DNA of 64,000 nt from Plectosphaerella cucumerina (taxonomy: Eukaryota; Ascomycota; Sordariomycetes; Glomerellales; Plectosphaerellaceae), in NCBI GenBank assembly GCA_020746995.1, contig JAGPXD010000007.1:1922001-1986000 (forward strand), read 5' to 3'. Below are positions 34,070 to 46,046 of this stretch, one piece after another. The stretch's first letter is position 1, and every line of letters starts with the position of its first letter. The notes beneath the pieces were generated by a model. That model ran no database searches. It was not told the origin of the DNA and worked only from the letters and a program-made list of their open reading frames with translations. Made by a program: the position numbers and the translations under genes.

Positions 34070-34729
34070 CTAGTGCTTCTTGGCCTCCTTCTGAGCCCTC
34101 TTCTCAGCCACCAAACGGTCAATACGCTTGAAGGCACCGAAGCCCTCGATAGCGGTGCTCACGATCCACGCCCACCACAGAGGCGTGAAGGGATTGACGC
34201 CATGGGGGTGCAGTCGTGACCGGGCAATCCACCACGCCTCAGCAACATGGATACCGACGACGGGCCAAAAGATGGCCACCACGATCCAGCGCCAGCCGGA
34301 AGCTCCGCCGGGGAACCAGGCGTTGAGGAGGCCCCAGATCCCAGGGTTTCCGGGGTGGACAAAGCCGACGGTGGCGTAGGAGATGAAGTAGAAGAGTACG
34401 GCCGAGAAAACGACGGCATCGACGCCGCGCGGGGCCACGTACTTGTCGACGTAGACGTCCGACAGGCCCAGGGCGGCGCGGGCTTCGGCGTCCATGGCGA
34501 CGAGGCGTGTGCGGGCCTCTGCGAAAGAAGTCATGGGCGGGTCGAAGGGGACGATGAACTCGCGGCCCGAGAGGCCCCCGGCGGCGATGGTCATCTTGTC
34601 GAGGGAGAGGGTCTTGAGCCAGGGTCGCGAGGCGGAGCGCGCGGAGAGACCGGCATAGTGGCGGAGATAGTGAGCGAGCTCGCGGGTATGGTCGCCGTTC
34701 ATGTGCGCGATGATCCGGGCTTCGGCCAT
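34070..34729 (-). CDS. DUF2470-domain integral membrane protein
   Basis: An intronless 219-residue frame. The N-terminal 80 residues match the DUF2470 domain: RIIAHMNGDHTRELAHYLRH and PWLKTLSLDKMTI, related to the C-terminal domain of HugZ/pyridoxamine oxidase-like proteins that bind heme in some cases. Residues 110-205 contain about three hydrophobic segments (VVFSAVLFYFISYATVGFV; WRWIVVAIFWPVVGIHVAEA; LWWAWIVSTAIEGFGAF), so the protein is embedded in a membrane, with a basic, Lys-rich C-terminus (RLVAEKRAQKEAKKH) likely cytosolic. It is a conserved uncharacterised fungal family; its role is unknown. The basic tail resembles an ER-retention-like KKXX signal only loosely (KKH end), so this remains speculation. 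Confidence 0.8.
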   Translation of the reverse strand: MAEARIIAHMNGDHTRELAHYLRHYAGLSARSASRPWLKTLSLDKMTIAAGGLSGREFIVPFDPPMTSFAEARTRLVAMDAEARAALGLSDVYVDKYVAPRGVDAVVFSAVLFYFISYATVGFVHPGNPGIWGLLNAWFPGGASGWRWIVVAIFWPVVGIHVAEAWWIARSRLHPHGVNPFTPLWWAWIVSTAIEGFGAFKRIDRLVAEKRAQKEAKKH

Positions 34730-35362
34730 GACTGCGCTGGGGGTTGGAGGCAGGAGGAGCGGGAAAAGGGAGTTGGGTGCTGTTAATGTTGGGAGGTGAA
34801 GGAGGAAGTCGGTCCAAGAGTCGGGATTTGTGAATGGTGATGGTGGTGAAGTGACTGCTTACATAATGATTCCAGGTGCCAGTGCCGGGGAGCAAACAAC
34901 CCCGAGTCCGCCACTTCCAAGGGGCTTCAGGGGCTCGATGTGCCCTGACCCAGCAGCTTTTCTGCCTCTTCACCCAACATTTTGACTTCGTCTCCATCCA
35001 TCACCCTCGCCCGATACCATCCCACGAGCCTCCGCAGATCAGCCAATTCTATTGTCACATTTATCACCAGACATCAGTCAGTTTTGTGATAGTCCGGACA
35101 ATTATGCCTCGATAGCACACCATCACGATCTGGTGCCTCAAACTGGCAAGGACGTTGCCACACCACCACCTCACCTCACTAGCACACACCTCACAACCGG
35201 CCACGCACATGTTGCTGAAAATCAAAAGTCTCTTCGGCTTGCCCCGCCATGGTATCTGAGGAGAAATAGAAAAGAGGTATCATGATGCACACCGGAAACC
35301 ACCCACCCACGCATACGTCATGCCGTGTCCGCGCCACGGACGTCCGACGACATGCAGCACCC
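34730..35362. other. Intergenic region
   Basis: A 633-bp spacer upstream of the DUF2470 gene and downstream of the receptor gene. No gene found. Confidence 0.5.
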
Positions 35363-37382
35363 CTACCGGTTCGGCCATCGATCTGCGGCCTCTCCCGGCG
35401 GCCGGTGCCACGAGTCGATGGTCGTCCTCGTGTGCACGTGGATGCCGCTCTCGACCGAGGACTCCTGATAGAAGGCGTCGTATCCGTACACCTCGTTCCC
35501 GACCCCGCCGTTGGCCACGCCAATCTCGGTATGCACCTCACCCTGGATCCGGTCGCCCAGCTCCAGCTCCTCCTCGCTCTCGCCTCCGGACGTTCTGCTC
35601 GCTGAGCGGCTGCCCCAGCCGAAGATGTGGATGTTGAACTTGGACCGGGGTATCGGCGGGAGGTATTGCGGCGTCCGTCGACCTGAACGCAGAGGCTGCT
35701 GGTACTGGTGCTGGATCTGTTGTTGGTGCTCGATTTGCTCTTGCTGCTGCTGCAACCATTGTCGCTGCTGCTGGTGTTGTCGCTCTTCGTCTTGTAGCCG
35801 CCGCCGCCGCTCCTCGTCTCGCCGCCACTGCTGTTCCTCGTCGTCTCGCCGCCGCTCCCGCTGCTCCTCTTCCTCCTGCAGCTCCTGCTTCCGTCGTATC
35901 TGGTCGCCATTCTTGGAATCACCCACCCGCGACTGCTGCGATGTGGTGCCCGTGAGAGATTTCTTGGCAGACACAGACTGGCCTGACTTGTCTGATTTGC
36001 CTGAAGCTTTGGAGACAATGGTGGTGAAGACACCAGACAACATCCTGGCGAGGAGGATGCGGATGGCCGGCAGGCTCGTGACCAGGATCGACACGGCCAC
36101 TTCGAGGCCCGTCCAGATGAGTGCGTCCATGTTGTCCCACGTCGGGTTGGTGGACTGTGCGAACACGACCAGAAACTGCAGCCGGATGCACGACGTGACC
36201 AGGATAAAGGTACCGAGGCTGAACATGATGATGATACCAACTTTGTTCCGCCAGGACATGTTAAGCCCCAGCAGCAGCGGCAGCGGCAAGATCAGGATCA
36301 ATATGTCCTGCGAAATGCTCACTCCGGCCGACGTATACGCCAGGGCGTTGATGTTGAGGCACCGGTGCGGCCCAAAGTCCCCGAGCCTCTCCCAGTTGAA
36401 CCGGATCGGTAAGCACTGGAAGATCTGCATAAACACCAGAATCGTCGCCGCGACGCTGATGTACAGCATCGTCGCAAATGTCGCCCACCGGAACCTGGCG
36501 TTCGGGAAGACCCGTAGGAAAAAGCACAGCAGCGAGATCTTGGTCAGCGCCAGCAAGACGATGTACATGCTCGAAGCCACGTAGAAGAGCCTCAGCGCCG
36601 AAATGATGTTGTTTGGGGGCACCGTCCACACGTCTCGCCCAAAGGCCAACTGGCCAACTGTTGGGGTTAGCGGTGCGCCCCAGCTTGATCATCGCAAGGA
36701 CACGACTTACTGTAGTTGCCAATCACCATGAAGGGAGTATATACGATCTGCGCGGGGGAGGTAAAAGTGTCAGTCGCCACACGGGTTATACTCCGCAGAC
36801 AGACTTACCAAGGCGACCAGCATGATCCAGTCATCGGCCTCAAACTTGCGCATCGTCGACCACCGCCCGTACAACCGTACCCACACGGAAAACCAGGCTA
36901 CAACTTCGATCACGAGCGGACCCAAGAGCGCGCTCCTGCGATCGCGGTACGGCCTCTGGCATGCTTCTGCCTCGACTTTGGCGGTTTCTATCAGAAGCGA
37001 ATCGTCGTCAGAATAACATATCCAGAAAAGCATGAAAGACACATAGATGCCGTGCCAGGCCGTCATACCTATGCCATCCAGGGCCGACTTGCAGTTCTTT
37101 AGAATGCAAGCCTGCGTGGCGGCGCGCAGCTTCTCGTCCGTGCAGATACATGTCGAGTTTGTCAGGGTGTTGCAGGCCGACAGCGGGATCTCTTGCACAA
37201 TGCAGGTGAGCTGTCCGAACAAGCGTCAGAGATGAGGACAATATCGTGGGGAGTTTAAAGTCGGGTCATACGCCACACTGTGGTATCCTGCTCACAAACC
37301 CGGAGAGATCGCCCTGTGCCGCTGCCGTGCCGGCTAGCAGGGCGGCGAGGAGCAGGCAGGCGAGCTCCTTCACCCGTACCAT
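35363..37382 (-). CDS. CFEM-domain, PTH11-like seven-helix receptor
   Basis: Five exons (37382-37272, 37210-37069, 36987-36809, 36747-36711, 36657-35363) encode 587 residues. A signal peptide (about 1-22) leads to a CFEM domain with cysteines in QCGLTC, SAC, STCICTD, QAC and KNC, plus a final EACQRP cysteine contributed by exon 3. The rest is the rhodopsin-like fungal domain: several hydrophobic helices, RDRRSALL and FEADDWIML, GRDVWTVPPNNI, TKISLLCFFLRVFP, and TWDNMDALIWTGLE. The cytoplasmic tail (about residues 380-500) is unusually long and rich in Gln, Glu, Arg and His. In Magnaporthe the founding member (PTH11) is needed for surface sensing and appressorium formation, so a host-surface role is plausible but not shown. 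The 81-nt intron between exons 2 and 3 is in frame without stops. Confidence 0.9.
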
Positions 37383-40300
37383 GGCCGCGCCACGGGGGGT
37401 GCGTCGACCACCCAATCTACCCTTCGAAGGGCTGCGAGAGAGCCAGTTGGTCGGTGTAGCGGGTTGGTGATGATATCAGTCTTATGGAAGGAGAAGGCGT
37501 CCTTTCGAGCAGCGAGGTCTCCAGCACAGCCTGTGTGCCCTGGAAGTTGGTCGTGATATCGGCGACCCAAAGCAGCAAGCTGGGCCGGGGGACGGAGAGT
37601 GCTGTGCAGCCGGGTGGGTTTGGTGACAGATCCCCGGGACCGACGGATGGCACCCAGGCAGGGGACCCTCGAGGATATATGTCAAGCGAACGGACGCGTG
37701 CGAGTGAAGCGCATGGGGATGTGAAACTTGACAAGGTGCCATATCAGTCACAGCGGTTGCACGGTGACAGACAGCGGCAGCGACAGCCCTGCTCGCGGGT
37801 CTGCGTGGCTTGAAGACAGGCACGGGGTATAATAACCGCTGGGGGGGACTGGGGGCGGCGAGGGCGTGTGCTTGGCTCCCAACATGCACACACACCCGGG
37901 ACGGCGAACATGCTGAGGGTCGAGAGTTCCCCTTCCTTGCATGAACGCTAACTGCCATGGTAAGAGCCCCAAGGAAGTGGCCTGGACGGCGTGTGCAGGA
38001 CCGCCGTGGAAGCACCGTGCTGGGCCGGGCCTTGTGGGAGGATGGATCATACCCCCGTGGAGACATTGGACGATGGTGCGGCGGATCACGCCCAGGCAGT
38101 CGTTGAGAAGGTAGGATACGGAGGGGGTGGGCGTCAGACGATCGAGTACGTCTGGCCGGCGCATCCCGGACAACACTGCATTTTCCCTCTCCCAGCGGCG
38201 TCCCGGGTGCCGTCCTGGGCCGCTGGTGCCGCCGACGCCGCCCGCCGCCTCTCCCTCGCGCCGCTGGTCCCCATTGTCGTCGACTTGGCACCGGTGCCCC
38301 TCTTTCCTCCCCATTGTTGCCCCCATCCGGATGCCCCTGGCGTGGCTGTCTCCCAGTGACACGACGCTTGCAAAGGCGTTCCCACGTCGAGGCGTGGTCG
38401 TCCAGTGTCACCGTCAGTGCAGCAAGGTCGCATGAAACCGACCTCGTGGGAGGCAGAAAGACTGGGAAACCGGACGGCCTGTAAACAACCCCCCCTCCTC
38501 CTCGTTCGTTCAGTCCGGACAAGCAGAAAGGGGCGCCACCCGACTCGTGCAGCCCCTTCGGCTCGCGGCAGCCCGGGAAGAAGAGGGGAGATCAGGGTTT
38601 GCGTGTCAAAAAAAGACCTCCGTCATCGCACCGCATCATCATTCGTTGGCCGGGCTCCCGAAAGTCTAAATGGGCGCGCGGCTTCTACTTCAGGAGTGCG
38701 CTGCGCCCAAAGGGGGCGGACTGACTTAGGTTTGGAAGCTTCTACGGCGTCAGAAAGAACACGGCGGCTGAGACGAGAAGGGCGGCAGAGGAAAGAGGGC
38801 GAAGATCGACCCAGCGTGCCCAGCGTCCGTGGCAGACCCTAGCAACAGGGCCGGTCAGCGCTATACGTGATAGCGTTGATGTCGGGGTTGGACAAGGCCA
38901 TTCACCATCAGCCACCGGCAGGTCCCTAGGAACGCGCGTCGGCAGAACTGAAGCCTCCGTTCCTTGATGTGCCGACATCTAAGCCCCGAGTTAGCGCTCA
39001 ACTCCTGGCGACGACATGACTGGTGAACATGACACGGGACACTCGTGCATGAGTTTCTGATACCTCACGGCCGCTGTCCAGCCGGCAAAGATGGCCGTCG
39101 AGGATCTTCCGAGAATCAACGGGACCAGATGAGGTCGGTCCTCGAGCTGCCCTGTCCGCCTTGACCCCGAGATCTGGGGCTGTGCGCGGGGCTAGCGAGG
39201 GGGGGGAGGTGGACTCGGCTGCACCGTCGATCCTCGCGACAGGGGCACTCAGACCCCACTGTGCCGACGACGCCGACGGGGCACCAGCACGAACAGCAGC
39301 AACAAGCAGCAAGCAGCAGGGGCTGTTTGTGGCCGAGGGGAACGAGCAGTCAGCAAACTCAACCCAGCGGGCCTCTTGTTGGGGCCGACGGCTGGCCCGC
39401 CGTCTTGGGCCAAGGTGTGATCCAAAGCCCGGAGATGAGATCGTAGCTGCAGTGCGATTGGCGGCCTGTTCTTTCGTGGTGATGGTGAGAGGGGGGGCAC
39501 CGACGACTGAAGCTTGGCCTCTCGCGCTCGGGGCGCTCCCTGTTCGTCGCGATGGATCGCCCGCCGCGTAGATGGCCCGCAGGGCACGAACTCATTGTGC
39601 TCGAGCGAAAGAGGGCCTCGTCGCGGTTTCAGAAGGCGGCCGAGGAGCGAGGGACGGATATCTTTATCTGGAAGTATTGCCCATCCGGTTCAGGGACGCA
39701 CCCACGGGTATCACGAAAGCCCTTTTCCCCAAAGCGTGCCCGAAACTGCACGGAACTGGGGCGAGAAGCGAAAGCCGCTGCGCCATGGTCTGCCGTTGAA
39801 ACTTGTTTTCAGCCCTGCCCCGGGCCCGGACAGTGGCTGCTTGACCTGGCCTTGATGTCTCCCAGGGGCGCCACCGACAAGTCAGTCGACACATGCAACC
39901 GTCAGTCTGCCCATCTGTCTTTGGGTTGACACACGCCACAGGAGCGTCAACGCGACCATCACGCTCCGGAGTGCCATTCCGATCATCCTCCGACCGAGGC
40001 GCTAAGAAAGTCTCGCGATGTATTTCTGCCCACTCTCACAACGGACACTCTCTCGAGATGGACGAATGGACGAAAGCTTCCCCTTCTCTCCGATCTGCTT
40101 GCCTGTCCGCTTGTCATGGCGGCACCCTTATTGCATGCACTCCGAAAGACATGTGAGTCATGCTTGGCAGGTGAGCCCAGTAGCTATACACGCCCAAACT
40201 AGCCCGTGGCTCCTTAGCAGGTCAGGTGTGCATCTGCCGGGGCCGACTTGGTCGCCGTCGCTATTGTTGCTGCGAGATGGCCGTTTAGGAAGGGCCACTG

Positions 40301-40750
40301 GCTTGGTCGCATGACGATGTCGGAACTTTCGGAATACTCAAAGACCACAGTCTCAACTGCTTGCTGGTGGAGGAGCACCATGCCATCATATGAGAGAGAG
40401 ACAGCAGCAGCCGTGAGGCTATCATGGACCGGTGATCTCGCCCGTCCACTGGCATCTCTCGATGGAGCTTTCGCGTGAAGCTTTAATTTTCCTTGGTCAT
40501 CGCCGCTGGAATTGAAGGCCCGAAGGATTCAGACGAGACTGTGCGCTGAGCCGCCGATGACCCAAGCTTGCGAGGCGACAAGCTACGGTGGGCTGGGTCG
40601 CCCCTACGAGGGCAACGCTTGGACCTTCTCGGGGCGAAGTGCGAGGATCTGGGTCTCCGGGGCTCCCGGCCTTGATTCCCCGTGCTCCACGGCGCAGATG
40701 GGACGGAAGTTGATTTGGCGGCGTGTCTTTGCTCCTTCGGTGGGACCTTA
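37383..40750. other. Long gene-free stretch
   Basis: About 3.4 kb between the receptor start and the phosphatase stop, with no frame I can support. Long open frames (e.g. about 37482-38522 minus) are Arg/Pro/Ser-rich, overlap frames on other strands and lack motifs. The part adjacent to 37383 is the receptor promoter. I see no tRNA or other RNA structure by eye; a long non-coding RNA is possible but unsupported. Confidence 0.55.
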
Positions 40751-42103
40751 TTACGGGTCTTCGTCTTCGTCTGCGTCTGCTCTAGCGTTGTGGAGGTCGT
40801 GGTCGTGGTGGTGTTCCTGCTCCTCCTGCTCCTCCACCAGTGGCGTCTGGGGCACAAGCTGTGGCGGAAAGCTCGCGTCGTAGAGAGTGCCGTTACCATC
40901 GTAGGGGGTGTCGTCCTTGAAGCGAATGCCCCAGAGGTTCACAACGTGGTCGAGAAGCGGCAAGCCGCTGGAGCCCTTGAGACCCAGGTTTGGCGGCGGG
41001 TATGGCAGCTTCTTGTCGGCGTCTTTGCTGTTCAAGGGTCCAGGATAGGAGCCGGCATTGTTGACCTTGCCCATGTTTGGGGGGTCCTTATTGGCCACGA
41101 GCACCTTGCTCCCCAGGTCCTGGACGTACTGGAAGATGTTGGCACCAACATCATACCGGCCGAGGTGAGGCATCTGCCAATTGAATTGGAGGGTCGAGAG
41201 GATCGAGTAGTGGGTGTAAAAGGTGGCGTCCTCGGTGCCCTTCTTGCTGGAGGGAATGGACCCGCCCAGTAGGAGGGACATGACCTGGTTGGGCGCCTGA
41301 TCATCGCCGGCCTCGTCATACGTCAGGAGGATGAGGGTACGGCCTTTGACGCCGCCGCTTAGCATGGGCTCGATGAACTCGCGGGCCCATTTGGTGGCAT
41401 GGGCGAGCGACGTGTTGCGGCCGTTGTTCATCATGTTGGGCGTCAGAAAGGCATATTGCGGGACGGCGCCGGCACCGACGTCTGCGTTCCACTCGTTGAA
41501 GGAGACGATGTTGAGGAGTCGAGATCCGTTGAGGTTGATGCTGTCAAAGGACGCAAAGGGGCTGGTAGGCCGTCAGGGTCTGCTGTGCGCCAGGAGATCT
41601 GGAGATTTGGGGGCACTTACTTGTGCTGTCGGACGTAGTCCCATGCTCCATTCCCAGTAGAGCCGTCACTCGCCGCTGCCAGGAAGCCAGGCCCCGGCAG
41701 GTCCTCCATGTAGGCTTTCCATGATAGCTCGCGCCAGTCGAGCAGGTCTACGACGGTAGAAATCTGGATGGGTACGCGAACGTGGCCATCGTTGTCGAGG
41801 CCGAAGTAGTCGCCGGCGATGGCTGCGAAATAGTTCGGTTGGCTCGGGTGGCTGTGAGCGTAGTAGTTTGTGAGAAGTATGCCCTGCTTCTTGAGCTCGA
41901 TGATGCTGGGGTCCTTGACGACATCTGCGTAGTTCTGCGGAGCGAGTTAGGACAAGAAGAGGGGCGGCAACGAGAAGTCGTCTCACCTGCTTTCCCAGCC
42001 AAATGGAGATGAATCTGTCAAAGGTCCGCCCCGGAATGATGTCTGCCTTGGCCGGCCAGCACGTGAAGAGACCCAGCAGGGCGAAGGCTATCAGACGGAA
42101 CAT
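40751..42103 (-). CDS. Secreted phosphoesterase-family acid phosphatase
   Basis: Exons 42103-41987, 41934-41621 and 41561-40751 give 413 residues. A signal peptide (MFRLIAFALLGLFTCWPAKA) leads to the metal-dependent phosphoesterase fold of fungal acid phosphatases (PhoA type): WLGKQNYADVVKD, LLTNYYAHSHPSQPNYFAAI (substrate/metal region), FDSINLNGSRLLNIVSFNEW, LILLTYDEAGDDQ, HYSILSTLQFNW and LPLLDHVVNLWGI. Introns are canonical (GTGAGA/CCGCAG and GTAAGT/TACCAG). The C-terminus is unusual: a His- and acid-rich run of about 28 residues after LVPQTP. The family hydrolyses phosphomonoesters outside the cell under phosphate limitation. It is divergent from the Zn2Cys6 factor at 43479; no known Pho4-type site was checked. 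Confidence 0.88.
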
Positions 42104-43478
42104 GGCGAAATGTCAGATGAGGATGCCTTCCCGAATGGAAGAGTTGAGAATCCGCAGGAGCGAAAGAAAGAAAAAAGGCCGGCGAACAATCGAGAGGTAC
42201 AGTACTGCCAGCGCAGGCAGCGTTGGACCTCGGGGTCATCACGGGCGAGGACGTTGGCGTGGCAGCTGTGGTAGCTCCGTGTTTCACGTCGTGAAACATC
42301 GGGGGTTGAAGAACAAAGCGCTCGACACAGTTGGTTGGCTGAGCTCGGCCGTTGGAGCGTTGTGCGCAGGTCGTGCGCTGCATCTGGCTGACACCGACCG
42401 TTGCGAAAGGCACTCAGCATGCTGTTGCTGGTTGACCGGTTCGAGGAGCTTCTGATGCTCAGACAGGGGCAGCAGTGCTGAACATCCTCAAATAGACGAC
42501 ACCACCGAGCCGCCAGCTGAAGACAGGACTGAGAGTCTAGCCCATCCTGGACCCTGAATCCATCCGAGAGAAAGCGGTCCCAGCCTCAGGACTCGGCCAG
42601 AACCCTGAAAATGGAGCCTGGAAGGCCGCGGCTTGCCGTGGCCTGTGGATGCTGTGTTTTCCCCGGCCTCGATCGGAGTCGGCAGCTGATTGTGAGTCAT
42701 GGCATGGATCGCCGAACCGCACCTTGTTGGGTTGATTACGTGATGAAAATGGTCCCGGGAGCTGCGGATGAAGAGAACCGATGATGCAGGATCATCGATG
42801 TCGCGTGCTGCGGGCTCGACCGGCAGATGATGGTTGGCCAATTCGAGGTGCATGGAGGGAAAACAGGAGGGTGATCTCCGTGGGGCGGCAACCTAATGGT
42901 GTGGGGCAGGTTGAGTTGATTGGCTCAAGCGGATCCGGAAAAACCTTTTGAGGATCTGATAAGATGAAGGATTGATAATCGAATCCTCACGGCCCCGGAA
43001 AATTTGCTCCGAGCAACCCCCTCGGTCGCCGAGCTGAGGCTTTTTCGCCGAGCACCCGCTACTCATCCATCAATATTCCACCAGTTTCACCATACCATCT
43101 GTTAGCATCCAAACTTTTGCCCCTCCCAATTGCCGAACTCCCTGCCGGGCATAACGCTTGCTCGCTTGCACCGCCGCGCCAACAGCAGGGTCAGTTACCC
43201 AACACGGTGTCAACGAATGACTCCAAGACTCTCCGGACCGGAGCTCGCATAATCTCTCACCTCCTCAATTTTATAATTACGGAAAGGCAGGGTCTCATCT
43301 GCGTTTTGTGGGCGATCCAGCAGCTGCCGAGAGAGACGAGACCTGACCCTGACGACACGGACCAGACATCCCTCACAAACTGCCGCAAGCATCAGATATC
43401 CTCACCCTGTCTCCCTCACACACGCGCACGCACCCGCAAACGCGTCCAGTACCGGCCGGGAAAGCTTAATCGCGCGCC
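42104..43478. promoter_or_regulatory. Divergent intergenic region
   Basis: About 1.4 kb between the acid phosphatase (leftward) and the Zn2Cys6 regulator (rightward). It presumably carries both promoters; no gene, repeat or clear motif beyond a C/A-rich leader before 43479 is seen. Confidence 0.45.
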
Positions 43479-46046
43479 ATGGCCCTCCTGGACGACGACT
43501 GCCACGAGACGGCCAGCCAGACCGGCTCGCACAACTCGCACGATGACGACCACGACCACGATGGCGACAACGGCAGCGAGCCCCCTCGCAAGCGCCAGAG
43601 GGTGAGGCTCAGCTGCCTTGAATGCCGCCGCCGCAAGCTCTCTTGTGACAGAGGCTACCCATGCCAGCGCTGCATCAAGAGCGGCACGCCTGACCGCTGC
43701 ACCTACGAGACAAAGTCTGGCATCGTTATGAATGCCAGCTCGGGCGTTCCGCCAGCCTTTGCTCAGCTCGACCCGCGCCGCCATGGCACCGTCGGCAGCG
43801 GCATCGGCATCGGTGGCGACTTCTCCGCCGCGCCCCGGGATACCGACGCCGGCGTCTTCCGTGAGGCTGTCAAGGACCACGACCGCATCCGTCGGTTGGA
43901 GCTCGAGGTTGCCCAGCTCAAGCAACAGCTCACTTCTCACTCATCCGTGTCCTTTGACGGTAGCACCGTCGCCGCCACAAACTCACCTCTCACCCACAAG
44001 GATGAGGTGCCTGAGAGCCCGTCGGATCCCGAGGCTGACACGGTGCACCCGGCCTGCTACGGCTACGCGGACAACGAAAAGGCAGAGATGCGCTTCTTCC
44101 GCGGCAAGGAGTTCCGTACCAGGTACTTCGGCCCTCACAACGCCACCATGGCGTTCCTCGAGCTCGGTGGCTTGTGCCCCTTCATGCAGGAGACTGCCGC
44201 CGAGTGGCTCAAGCCCGCCGCCGCCCACGATCTCAAGGACCGCCAGAAGCGCAAGGAGATCCTCGAGCGCGCCTTCCTCGAGCGCGACATGGGCCTCGAG
44301 GCCCTTCTGCCGCCCAAGGCCGAGGTTGACGCCCTCGTCGAAGTTTACCTAGACCAGTTTGAGCAGATTCACCGCATCGTGCACATTCCCACCTTCCGCC
44401 GCGAGTACTCGCAGTTCTGGGAGAACCCCGTCGACTCCCGCTACGCCGCCTTCACTGCCATGCTTCTGTCCATGATCGCCGTCGCCAACTGCGTGCGCAC
44501 CCACGACCGCCCGCGCTTCAGCGGCATGATCTCCACCGCCCACCTTCAGGCCCAGCGCTGGATCGAGGCCGTCCACGAGTGGCAGTCCCGCCAGAGCATG
44601 AAGCATCGCCGTCTCATCCACTACCAGATCTCCTGCCTCCTCTACCTCGGCAAGCGCGTCAACACCATCAAGAAGAAGCGCTTCTGGACAAATGCCGGCG
44701 CCCTCATCCAGGATGGCATCTCCGTCGGCCTCCACCGCGACCCCAGCCACATGGGTAACAAGATCTCCGTCTATAACCAGGAGATGCGCCGCCGGCTGTG
44801 GGCTACTATGCTCGAGTTTGAGCTGCAGGCCTGCTTCGACCACGGCCTGCCTTCGCTAGTGAGCCAGCTGCACTACGATGTCAGCCCGCCGCGGAACCTC
44901 GACGACGACGACTTTGACGAGGATTCGACCCAGCTTCCCCTTTGCAAGCCCGGCAAGGACTACACATACTCGTCCTACCAGAATCTCGCCCGCCAGAGCC
45001 TACCCCTGCGCATCGAGCTCAGCCGCCTGCTCAGCGGACCCCCCGGCGACATGGACTACGACCAGGTCATCCGCTTCACAAATGACATCACTCGGGAGAT
45101 CGACTGTCTGCCCTCGTGGGAGACGGACGGCTCAAACGCCCACGGCGGCAAGCGGCCCCTTCTCGCCTACACTCTGCTGCACATCCAGTTGCGCCAGTAC
45201 ATCATCCCTCTGCACCAGCGCTACCTCAAGCTGCGCAAGAACAACGCAAAGTACCAGTACTCGGAGATCATCTACTACAACGCCGCCCGCGACATCGTTT
45301 TGCTGCACGACAAGCTTTACGACCAGGGCGTCCGTTGCCTCAACTTCTTGCGCGAGGACGCTCTCACCACCGCCGTCAACCTGTGCAAGGTCACCATGCA
45401 CCAGCCCCGCGGCTCAACCCATATGATCATGATCAACTCGCAGCACACGGTCAAGCTTCTCGAGCACTGCCTTGCCATGAAGGAGGACCGCCTCATGCGT
45501 TGTGGCAACAACGAGCCCTGGGGCTACTCCATCATGTGCGCCGCCCTTGGCCTTCTCGAGATCCACCTTGGCGTCAAGTCGCCCGAGCAGGCCAAAGCCG
45601 CATCTGCCGAGCGCTTCGTCAATCTGCACTACAAGCTTCTCTCCTACCAGGATCCCCCTATGCCTCCTCAGCAGCAGCTCCAGCTGCAGCAGACCATGGA
45701 GCCGCCCAAGGTGCCCGGCATGGAGATGCTGGAGCGATCCAAGGTCAGCTTCCTCACTTCCCCCACCCACCAACCTCCCGCTGACCCCTCCCAGTCCGTC
45801 ACGCCCTTCTCCATGCCCGTGTTCCCATCAAGCCAGAGCACCGTAGACGGCGTTGCCCCCACACCGATGCCGTGGCTGCCCTCCGCCGTGGACCCAACCG
45901 TGAGTGTAGATGCTCGACGCCTCGCCGAGTCCCGCGCGTTGGCTGACCTTGCTGTGCAGGCCCAGGGCTTCAATTCGGACTTTGCCATGGAGACCATGGG
46001 CTTCAACCTCAACGACCTCTGGGGCGAGGCGTGGGAGTTCAACTAG
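43479..46046 (+). CDS. Zn2Cys6 transcription factor
   Basis: A single 855-codon frame opening at ATG. The binuclear cluster is perfect: C46-x2-C49-x6-C56-x5-C62-x2-C65-x8-C74 (CLECRRRKLSC then CQRC), preceded by PPRKRQRVR. A short coiled-coil linker (DHDRIRRLELEVAQLKQQL) follows. The central part matches the fungal-specific transcription factor domain: LVEVYLDQFEQIHRIVHIPT, RLIHYQISCLLYLGKRVNT, GLHRDPSHMG, and RRLWATMLEFELQ. The C-terminus is Gln/Pro-rich and probably activating. The N-terminus is a His/Asp-rich run. Target genes are unknown; similarity to any named factor was not established. Confidence 0.93.
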   Translation: MALLDDDCHETASQTGSHNSHDDDHDHDGDNGSEPPRKRQRVRLSCLECRRRKLSCDRGYPCQRCIKSGTPDRCTYETKSGIVMNASSGVPPAFAQLDPRRHGTVGSGIGIGGDFSAAPRDTDAGVFREAVKDHDRIRRLELEVAQLKQQLTSHSSVSFDGSTVAATNSPLTHKDEVPESPSDPEADTVHPACYGYADNEKAEMRFFRGKEFRTRYFGPHNATMAFLELGGLCPFMQETAAEWLKPAAAHDLKDRQKRKEILERAFLERDMGLEALLPPKAEVDALVEVYLDQFEQIHRIVHIPTFRREYSQFWENPVDSRYAAFTAMLLSMIAVANCVRTHDRPRFSGMISTAHLQAQRWIEAVHEWQSRQSMKHRRLIHYQISCLLYLGKRVNTIKKKRFWTNAGALIQDGISVGLHRDPSHMGNKISVYNQEMRRRLWATMLEFELQACFDHGLPSLVSQLHYDVSPPRNLDDDDFDEDSTQLPLCKPGKDYTYSSYQNLARQSLPLRIELSRLLSGPPGDMDYDQVIRFTNDITREIDCLPSWETDGSNAHGGKRPLLAYTLLHIQLRQYIIPLHQRYLKLRKNNAKYQYSEIIYYNAARDIVLLHDKLYDQGVRCLNFLREDALTTAVNLCKVTMHQPRGSTHMIMINSQHTVKLLEHCLAMKEDRLMRCGNNEPWGYSIMCAALGLLEIHLGVKSPEQAKAASAERFVNLHYKLLSYQDPPMPPQQQLQLQQTMEPPKVPGMEMLERSKVSFLTSPTHQPPADPSQSVTPFSMPVFPSSQSTVDGVAPTPMPWLPSAVDPTVSVDARRLAESRALADLAVQAQGFNSDFAMETMGFNLNDLWGEAWEFN

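Noticed and set aside
37482..38522. 346-codon minus-strand frame upstream of the receptor
   Set aside because: No domain, biased composition, and overlapped by frames on the other strand.
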